This document shows, in pieces, positions 58,225 through 64,000 of a stretch of DNA of 64,000 nt. Within the stretch, counting starts at the first letter, position 1; every line of letters begins with the position of its first letter. The DNA comes from Roseovarius sp. ZX-A-9 (GTDB taxonomy: Bacteria; Pseudomonadota; Alphaproteobacteria; Rhodobacterales; Rhodobacteraceae): positions 1 to 64,000 of the forward strand of contig NZ_JAPWHW010000001.1 of assembly GCF_028369135.1 (NCBI RefSeq), read 5' to 3'. The translations under genes were made by a program, and so were the position numbers. Under the pieces are notes generated by a model that saw only the letters and a program-made list of their open reading frames with translations, made no database searches and was not told the DNA's origin.

Positions 58225-58385
58225 GGGTCATCCTCCATTGAGCGATAACGATATGGTAAGGCCTTCCCTTCAGGGACAGGCCGGGTTCTGTCCGCCCCGG
58301 GATACGGCGACGAACATCTCATATGTGGGCAGCGGCGGCACGGTTTCAAGACCCTCGCGGTATCATCCGCGGCAGGATTTCGATG

Positions 58386-59183
58386 TCAGGGCTTGGCGAA
58401 TTTCGCGCCAGAGGCACTGCCGCCTTGCCCGACCTTGGTCCGCTTGATCCGGGCAGGCTCGGGGCGCGCCGCGGCGCGCAGGTCACGTTTCAGACGCTCG
58501 ACGATCTCCGGCAGGTCCATGCCGAAAGCAACAGACGCGCCATCCATATGCCCGCCACCGCTGATCAGCGATACGATGCGCGCGCGCCCCGTCTCCTGAG
58601 TGAATACCGGCGCACCGGATGAGCCAAAAGTCACGTTGCAGTCAAATGCCATCAGCCCCTGCCCGGCCGCCGTCACGCCGCAATCACGTTGCCATGACAG
58701 GGCCGCGTCACGGCCCTTTCCATAGCTGACCACGCTCACCCGCTGCCCCGGTTGCCGCGGCTTGGCCAGAACGAACGGGCTGGCAACCGCGCTGGGGATG
58801 GCACTCTCCAGCGCCAGAAGCGCCGCATCATGGCGCACATTCTCGGCCTGCATGCCACGCTGGGGCGCATAAGCCGCATGCGCCGCAATCTGGGTGACAC
58901 CGCTTTGGGAGATGAATGTGCCATCACGCAGCCCGGCACGAAAGGTCAGATCCTCGGGTGCCACCGGCGCGCCATCTTCATCATAGACGCAATGCGCTGC
59001 CGTCAGCACCAGATCGGGCGCGATCAGCGCCCCGGTGCAATAGCCTTTGCTGCCGATCTCGACACGCCCGACCGCCTCCCAGCCAAACAGGTCATCACGG
59101 TCCGTCAGGCGGATCAGATCGCTGGCCGCAGCAACCTGCGGCAACAGCGCGAATGTAAGTGCGTATAGGGCGCGCCGCCTCAT
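58386..59183 (-). CDS. Exported trypsin-like serine protease (second of tandem pair)
   Basis: 265-residue S1-family peptidase with a signal peptide (MRRRALYALTFALLPQVAAA). Catalytic triad: His64 in VLTAAHCVYDED, Asp in VRHDAALLALE, Ser in FGSSGAPVFTQETG. The usual GDSGG is GSSGA, so activity may be modified. The last seven residues, GAKFAKP, are shared with the protein encoded just upstream. It overlaps that gene by four bases, so both are co-translated; they are clearly paralogues. Probably periplasmic or secreted; target unknown. Confidence 0.9.
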   Translation of the reverse strand: MRRRALYALTFALLPQVAAASDLIRLTDRDDLFGWEAVGRVEIGSKGYCTGALIAPDLVLTAAHCVYDEDGAPVAPEDLTFRAGLRDGTFISQSGVTQIAAHAAYAPQRGMQAENVRHDAALLALESAIPSAVASPFVLAKPRQPGQRVSVVSYGKGRDAALSWQRDCGVTAAGQGLMAFDCNVTFGSSGAPVFTQETGRARIVSLISGGGHMDGASVAFGMDLPEIVERLKRDLRAAARPEPARIKRTKVGQGGSASGAKFAKP

Positions 59184-59986
59184 GGCTTGGCAAATTTTGC
59201 GCCGGTCACGCGGCGCTCGCCCACCGTATTGATCTGCGGGGCGCCGGCCTGCTGAATTCCTTGGCCCGCATCCAGCGCCGCGCGCAGAGCGGCCAGCGGC
59301 TCTTCCAACTGGGTGCCCAGCGATACCTTGCGCCCGTCGACCTCGGCCATGGCCGACACCACCGATACAACGCGCGGCCTGCCACTCTCGAAACTGAAGA
59401 TCGGCGCGCCGGAGGCGCCGTAAGTCACATCGCAGGACATCACCAACACGCCATGTTGGCGGGCGATCACATCGCAGACCTCCTGCAGTGACGGAGCCTC
59501 GGACCGGCCTCGCGCATAGCTCACCACCCCGATCCGCTGGCCCTTGATCGGTCGGCGGTCGGTCTCGAAGGGGACAACCCGGCCGTTGCGAATCGGGTGG
59601 TGCAGTTCCAGCAGCGCCACATCGTTGCGCACCCGCTCTGCTGCCACATCCTGATCGAAAACATAGCTGGGATGCACCACGGCACGCCGGATCCAGCGAT
59701 AGGCAGAGGCGCGACCATTGCGCCAGCCCGCCAGAAACTCGATCTTGTTCTGATCGATCCGCTGGCCGGTGCTCTTGTCATAAAGGCAATGCGCCGCCGT
59801 CAGCACCAGATCGGGCGCAATCAGCGTGCCGGTGCAAAAGCCCCGCCCCGCCAGATCAAGACGCCCGACAGCCTCCCATTCGCGGCCATCATCACCGGTA
59901 TCCAGCCTTTGCAGCGCCGTTTGCTGTGCCGAAACGGGAGACGTGATCAGGATGGCCACAAAGGCCATCAGCAAGCTGCGCAGCAT
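59180..59986 (-). CDS. Exported trypsin-like serine protease (first of tandem pair)
   Basis: 268-residue S1-family peptidase. Start ATG 59986 gives a signal peptide (MLRSLLMAFVAILITSPVSA) and has a GGGAGTG site upstream; the longer frame does not. Triad: His66 in VLTAAHCLYDKS, Asp in VRNDVALLELHHP, Ser in YGASGAPIFSFESG. As in its neighbour the motif is GxSGAP instead of GDSGGP, and the C-terminus ends VTGAKFAKP. It overlaps the second protease by four bases. Upstream, 81 bases away, lies the end of glcF on the same strand. Confidence 0.9.
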   Translation of the reverse strand: MLRSLLMAFVAILITSPVSAQQTALQRLDTGDDGREWEAVGRLDLAGRGFCTGTLIAPDLVLTAAHCLYDKSTGQRIDQNKIEFLAGWRNGRASAYRWIRRAVVHPSYVFDQDVAAERVRNDVALLELHHPIRNGRVVPFETDRRPIKGQRIGVVSYARGRSEAPSLQEVCDVIARQHGVLVMSCDVTYGASGAPIFSFESGRPRVVSVVSAMAEVDGRKVSLGTQLEEPLAALRAALDAGQGIQQAGAPQINTVGERRVTGAKFAKP

Positions 59987-60067
59987 GAAACACTCCCGAA
60001 ACCAGTTCCGCCGAAGCGCTACCAAGGATTTGAGGCGATAATTTGGCAAGGACGCCAATTATTTGGA

Positions 60068-61468
60068 TCAGATTGCGCGGCGCAGGTCCGGCACCCCCGC
60101 GATACCGGGCAGTTCGCCGCCCAGCGCTGGCGGCATCGGGCCACCCGTGGCCCAGTCCAGCAATTCCACCGTGTGCACGATCGGCACCCGGGTTGCCCCG
60201 CCAATCTGCATCATGCAACCGATATTACCGGCGGCGATCACATCCGGCGCTTTCGCCTCCAGCGTCCGGACCTTGCGGGCCTTCAACTGCTTCGAGATCT
60301 CCGGCTGCATCAGGTTATAGGTACCAGCCGAGCCGCAGCACAGGTGGCTGTCGGCAGGCTCCACCACGGTGAACCCGGCGCGTTTCAGCAGATCCTTGGG
60401 GTAGGTCTTGATCTGCTGCCCATGCTGCAGCGAACAGGCCGCGTGATAGGCGACCGTCAGCGCCTCTCCGGGTACCGCTGCGGCATCGGCCCCGGGCAGG
60501 CCCTTCCTGTCGTTGGCCGGCACAAAAGCCGGATCGCCCTCGGGCAACAGATCAACCAGCAATTCCGAGACATCGACCGCGATCCCCGCCACTCGCACGG
60601 CGTCCTCTGCCAGCGCGTCATTGCGGAACATATGCCCATAGTCCTTGACCGTCGTGCCGCATCCCGAGGTATTGATTACGATCGCATCCAGACCACCGCC
60701 TGCCATTTCCGCGCTCCAGGCGCGAATGTTCCGGGCGGCAAAGGCGTGGCTCTCGTCTGTCTTGCCCATGTGATGGGTCAGCGCCCCGCAGCATCCCGCG
60801 CCGCGCGCCACCACCACCTCGCACCCCAGCCGCGTCAGCAGGCGGATCGTCGCATCGTTGATATCCGTGTTCAGCGCCTTTTGCGCGCAGCCTGTCATCA
60901 GCGCCACGCGCTTTTTCACCCGCCCGTTGGTCCGAGACGGCGCAAAACTCTGCGGATCGTCGTTGCGGCTGACGGGGGGCACCTGTTTCGGGGCCATCTC
61001 CAGCATCGCGCGCAGCCGCGCATCGGGCATCAACCGGGCAAAGGGCCGCCCGACTCTGGCCCCCAAGAGCGCAATGCGGAACCGCGTCGGATAGGGCAGA
61101 ATGTGCGCCAGCAGCCAGCGCAGCGCCCGGTCCGTCAGCGGGCGCTTGTAATTGGCCTCGATATACTCGCGCGCGTGATCCACCAGATGCATGTAATGCA
61201 CGCCCGACGGGCAGGTCGTCATGCAGGCCAGACAGCTAAGACATTTGTCGATATGCCCGACGGTCTTGGCATCGGGGATGCGGCTGTTCTCCAGCATGTC
61301 CTTGATCAGGTAGATACGCCCGCGCGGGCTGTCCAGTTCATCTCCGAGCAACTGGTAGGTGGGACAGGTCGCGGTGCAGAACCCGCAATGCACGCAGGCC
61401 CGCAGAATCTCGTTCGAGCGGCGAATCGCCGGGTCCTTCAACTGCGTTTCGGTAAACTCAGTGCGCAT
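60068..61468 (-). CDS. glcF: Glycolate oxidase iron-sulfur subunit
   Basis: 466-residue subunit passing electrons from the flavin subunits of glycolate oxidase to the respiratory chain. Two ferredoxin-type [4Fe-4S] sites near the N-terminus (CVHCGFCTATCPTYQLLGDE and CLSCLACMTTCPSGVHYM), then two CCG domains with GCCGALTHHMGKT and LCCGSAGTYNLMQPEIS. It follows glcE by 24 bases on the minus strand, in the usual order glcD-glcE-glcF. Confidence 0.96.
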   Translation of the reverse strand: MRTEFTETQLKDPAIRRSNEILRACVHCGFCTATCPTYQLLGDELDSPRGRIYLIKDMLENSRIPDAKTVGHIDKCLSCLACMTTCPSGVHYMHLVDHAREYIEANYKRPLTDRALRWLLAHILPYPTRFRIALLGARVGRPFARLMPDARLRAMLEMAPKQVPPVSRNDDPQSFAPSRTNGRVKKRVALMTGCAQKALNTDINDATIRLLTRLGCEVVVARGAGCCGALTHHMGKTDESHAFAARNIRAWSAEMAGGGLDAIVINTSGCGTTVKDYGHMFRNDALAEDAVRVAGIAVDVSELLVDLLPEGDPAFVPANDRKGLPGADAAAVPGEALTVAYHAACSLQHGQQIKTYPKDLLKRAGFTVVEPADSHLCCGSAGTYNLMQPEISKQLKARKVRTLEAKAPDVIAAGNIGCMMQIGGATRVPIVHTVELLDWATGGPMPPALGGELPGIAGVPDLRRAI

Positions 61469-61492
61469 CGAAATCGCCCCTTTTCAGCCTTG

Positions 61493-62647
61493 TCACGCCG
61501 CGTCCCCCATCAAACCCGGATTGAGAATGCCGCGCGGGTCGAACCGCGCGCGCAAGCCAGCCTCCAGCGCCGCAACCGGTGCCGGAAGGGGCTGAAACGC
61601 GCCCGGCCCCGCGCCGCGAATACGCGTGGCGTGCCCGCCGACGCTTGCCACCGCCGCCCGGATCACGTCCGCCTGACTGCCCGCATCGACCCGCAACCAG
61701 ATCAGCCCGCCGCCCCAGTCATAGATCGCCTGCGCCCCCGACACTTTTGCCACCACAGCCGGGCCATCGGTCGGCTTGACCGACAGCCGCCAGACATCGC
61801 CATCCTGCGCCCCGAAAGGCGCGACATTGCGGATACTGTCCCAGTCGGCCGCAGTGCGCGCCGGGTCCGCTTCCACCTCGAATGCACCGTATTCGGACAG
61901 CGCCGATTGCAGCGCCTGCGCCCGGTAGCGCACCGAATTCTCGAACCCTTCCAACCGGATCATCGTGACCGGCGCACCGTCCGGCCCCTGTTGCAGATGC
62001 GCCGCCCCGCTGACCTCGAAAGGTGATGCCAGCGCGCGGCACAGCGCGGCAACCGCGCGGGTATCCTCCAGCCCCTGCAGGCGCAGCCCGCCGCAAAAGC
62101 CCGGTTTCGGCAGCACCTTGAACGACAGTTCCGTCATCACACCTAACGTGCCACGGCTGCCCGCCAGCAGCTTGACCAGATCATAGCCGGTCACGTTCTT
62201 CATCACCCGTCCGCCGTTGGACACGATCTGCCCCGCGCCATCGACAAACCGCACCCCCAGCAGAAAGTCGCGCGCGGCCCCGACCTGAATGCGGCGCGGA
62301 CCAGAGACATTCGCGGCGAACACGCCGCCGATCGTCGGCTCGCCTTCGGTTCCCAGCAGCGGGCGGTGATCCATCGGTTCAAAGGCCAGGCGTTGTCCCT
62401 CTTTCTCCAGTGCCGTCTCCACCTCGGCGAGCGGTGTCCCGGCCCGGGCCACCATCGTCAGCGCGCCCGGCTCGTAAAGGTCGATCCCGCGCAACGCCTG
62501 CGTGCTCAGCAAGGCCCCCTCACGCAGCCCGCCAATGGGGCGCGTACCACCCCCCTCGATCCGCAGCGGGCCGTCTGCGGCCTTGATCATCTCCGCCAGT
62601 GCGGCTTCTGTCTCTGGGCGCATCATTGTCATCTTCTGGCTCGACAT
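61493..62647 (-). CDS. glcE: Glycolate oxidase FAD-binding subunit
   Basis: 384-residue FAD-binding subunit of glycolate oxidase, PCMH fold. Seen: GPLRIEGGGTRPIGG and ALTMVARAGTPLAEVE, then HRPLLGTEGEPTIGGVFAANVSGPRRIQVGAARDFLLGVRFVDGAGQIVSNGGRVMKNVTGYDLVKLLAGSRGTLGVMTELSFKVLP in separate conserved blocks. The start is uncertain among ATG 62647, 62632 and 62623; none has a strong ribosome site. Works with GlcD and GlcF to oxidise glycolate to glyoxylate. It follows glcD by 52 bases. Confidence 0.94.
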   Translation of the reverse strand: MSSQKMTMMRPETEAALAEMIKAADGPLRIEGGGTRPIGGLREGALLSTQALRGIDLYEPGALTMVARAGTPLAEVETALEKEGQRLAFEPMDHRPLLGTEGEPTIGGVFAANVSGPRRIQVGAARDFLLGVRFVDGAGQIVSNGGRVMKNVTGYDLVKLLAGSRGTLGVMTELSFKVLPKPGFCGGLRLQGLEDTRAVAALCRALASPFEVSGAAHLQQGPDGAPVTMIRLEGFENSVRYRAQALQSALSEYGAFEVEADPARTAADWDSIRNVAPFGAQDGDVWRLSVKPTDGPAVVAKVSGAQAIYDWGGGLIWLRVDAGSQADVIRAAVASVGGHATRIRGAGPGAFQPLPAPVAALEAGLRARFDPRGILNPGLMGDAA

Positions 62648-62699
62648 ATCCTGGGGTGAGCCTTGAAACCGTCAGGTTCCAAGGTGAGGGGCAAGGCCG

Positions 62700-64000
62700 C
62701 TATTCGGCGGCGATCCGGCGCGGCGCGCTTTCGGCCAATGGAAATACCTTGGCCGGGTTCAGCAGCCATTGCGGATCGAACACATCCTTGACCGCCATCT
62801 GCATTTCCAGATCAACAGGCGCATATTGATGCCCCATCAGATCGCGTTTTTCGATGCCGACGCCATGTTCGCCTGTCAGGCAACCGCCCACTTGGACGCA
62901 GAGCTTCAGGATATCGGCCCCGAACGCCTCGCAAAGCTCCAGATCGCCGGGCTTGTTGGCATCATAGAGGATCAGCGGGTGCATGTTGCCGTCGCCCGCA
63001 TGAAACACATTGCCCACGTCCAACCCGTATTCGCGGCTCATCTCGCCGATGCGGCGCAGCACAAAGGGCAACTGGCTGACCGGGATCGTGCCATCAAGGC
63101 ACATGTAATCATTGATCTGGCCCATCGCGCCAAAGGCGGATTTGCGCCCCAACCAGATTTTAGCGCTCTCCTCGGCGGATTTGCTCTCGCGCAGTTCGAC
63201 CGGATCGTGACTGCGGGCAATGCGGGTGATGGTTTCCAACTGCTCGTCAATTTCGGCCGGGCTGCCTTCGACCTCGACAATCAGCAACGCCTCGCAGTCG
63301 GGATAGCCCGCCCCGGCGAAGGCTTCGGTGGCGCGGATGCAGGGACGGTCCATGAATTCGATTGCCACCGGCAAAACGCCCGCCTTGATGATGTCCGACA
63401 CGCAGGCACCCGCCACCTCGTTGCTGTCAAACCCGATCAGCACGGGGCGCGCCCCCTCGGGCTTGTGCAGAATACGCAAGGTTGCTTCGGTCACGACGCC
63501 CAACTGCCCTTCAGAGCCGCAGATAAGACCCAGCAGGTCATAGCCCGCCGCATCCAGATAGGCGCCGCCGATCTCGATCACGGTGCCATCCATCAGCACC
63601 ATGGTCACGCCCATCAGGTTGTTGGTGGTCACGCCGTATTTCAGGCAATGCGCCCCACCCGAATTCATCGCAATGTTGCCAGCGATAGCGCAGGCCAACT
63701 GGCTGGACGGGTCCGGCGCATAGAAGAACCCCTGCTCTTCCACCGCGCCCGTCACGCTGAGATTCGTGCGCCCGGTCTGCACCCGGATAAAACGGTTCTC
63801 GTAATCGGTCTCCAGCACGGCATTCATCCGCGCCACGCCGAGGATCACGCAATCGCCCGTGGGCAACGCCCCGCCCGCCAGCGACGTGCCCGACCCGCGC
63901 GGCACCACCGGCACGCCCATTTCGTGGCAGACCCGCAGCACATCGGACACTTCGCGCGTGCTTTCGGGCAACACGACGGCAAGCGGCGGGCATTTGTAGG
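62700..64000 (-). CDS. glcD: Glycolate oxidase FAD-linked subunit, partial at right edge
   Basis: C-terminal 430 or so residues of GlcD; the 5' end is beyond the window, since the frame stays open to base 64000 (reading YKCPPLAVVLPES at the edge). FAD-linked oxidase domain with PVVPRGSGTSLAGGALP, then CAIAGNIAMNSGGAHCLKYGVTTNNLMGV, VVTEATLRILHKPEGARP, and the C-terminal cap with VFHAGDGNMHPLIL and CLTGEHGVGIEKRDLM carrying the HxxxxxH and GEHGVG active-site motifs. It is the catalytic flavoprotein oxidising glycolate (or D-lactate in relatives); glcE and glcF downstream confirm glycolate. Confidence 0.96.
   Translation of the reverse strand, partial: YKCPPLAVVLPESTREVSDVLRVCHEMGVPVVPRGSGTSLAGGALPTGDCVILGVARMNAVLETDYENRFIRVQTGRTNLSVTGAVEEQGFFYAPDPSSQLACAIAGNIAMNSGGAHCLKYGVTTNNLMGVTMVLMDGTVIEIGGAYLDAAGYDLLGLICGSEGQLGVVTEATLRILHKPEGARPVLIGFDSNEVAGACVSDIIKAGVLPVAIEFMDRPCIRATEAFAGAGYPDCEALLIVEVEGSPAEIDEQLETITRIARSHDPVELRESKSAEESAKIWLGRKSAFGAMGQINDYMCLDGTIPVSQLPFVLRRIGEMSREYGLDVGNVFHAGDGNMHPLILYDANKPGDLELCEAFGADILKLCVQVGGCLTGEHGVGIEKRDLMGHQYAPVDLEMQMAVKDVFDPQWLLNPAKVFPLAESAPRRIAAE

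Noticed and set aside
58225..58290. Possible RpoH promoter before the Hsp20 gene (CCTGAAG and CCATAT on the minus strand)
   Set aside because: The spacing of about 11 bases is too short for the usual 13-14 and the -35 match is weak.
59597..62026. Long + strand frame opposite the protease, glcF and glcE genes (809 codons)
   Set aside because: Antisense shadow that spans several genes with no domain or ribosome site.
1..64000. tRNA genes, CRISPR arrays, prophage or insertion sequences
   Set aside because: No T-loop-like GGTTCGANTCC with matching acceptor stems, no regularly spaced repeats and no transposase or integrase motifs were seen on reading both strands by eye; small degenerate remnants could be missed.

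Overview
The window is a chromosomal segment of about 62-65% GC from an alphaproteobacterium, most likely a marine member of the Rhodobacterales (Roseobacter group). Reasons: the gene families and local orders (TauR/Xsc sulfonate dissimilation with a SoeABC-type sulfite dehydrogenase, crotonyl-CoA carboxylase/reductase, a non-pyrrolysine MttB homologue, VPLPA-CTERM proteins, DUF1523, a hmuRSTUV heme locus with its own ExbB/ExbD/TonB), very tight operons with many 4-nt ATGA overlaps, and Rhodobacterales-style terminators. No tRNA, rRNA, CRISPR array, phage or intact insertion sequence was seen.

Layout. 0.3-6 kb: a secreted alpha/beta hydrolase, pgk, two adjacent cyclophilins (cytoplasmic then exported), DUF4336 and DUF3179 proteins. 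6-9.4 kb: MttB-family methyltransferase, a PLP aminotransferase and a SoxR-like regulator that looks frameshifted at its N-terminus. 9.46-13.6 kb: a promoter and a 13-codon cysteine-rich mini-ORF ahead of cysS (whose 3' third has foreign base composition), then cimA and a squalene/phytoene-synthase-like gene. 13.8-20.4 kb: cobalamin genes cobA-cobB (+) and cbiD-cobK (-), the latter in a chain with a DNA glycosylase and an esterase; an MFS transporter lies between. 20.5-30.1 kb: two small genes and a complete heme-uptake locus, hmuR-unknown-exbB-exbD-exbD-tonB transcribed leftward and hmuSTUV rightward. 30.3-37.2 kb: housekeeping genes (glycerol-3-phosphate acyltransferase family, ccr, a branched-chain aminotransferase, cmk, rpsA).

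37.3-46.4 kb: a sulfonate module on the minus strand, tauR then xsc-ackA-soeA-soeB-soeC. Together they should convert sulfoacetaldehyde to acetyl phosphate and sulfite, harvest ATP through acetate kinase and oxidise sulfite to sulfate into the quinone pool. Direct repeats resembling TauR sites lie before both tauR and xsc. 46.5-48.6 kb: four small membrane-protein genes of unknown role. 48.7-51.0 kb: an operon of three tiny membrane proteins plus an APC-family permease, the best candidate here for an undescribed multi-component system. 51-52.6 kb: an AT-richer stretch with one intact and one truncated VPLPA-CTERM gene. 52.7-57.5 kb: creatinase, P1-family peptidase, a formamidase-like hydrolase and a succinate-semialdehyde dehydrogenase. 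57.7-60 kb: an Hsp20 chaperone and two tandem exported trypsin-like proteins. 60-64 kb: glycolate oxidase subunits glcF, glcE and a glcD that runs off the right edge.
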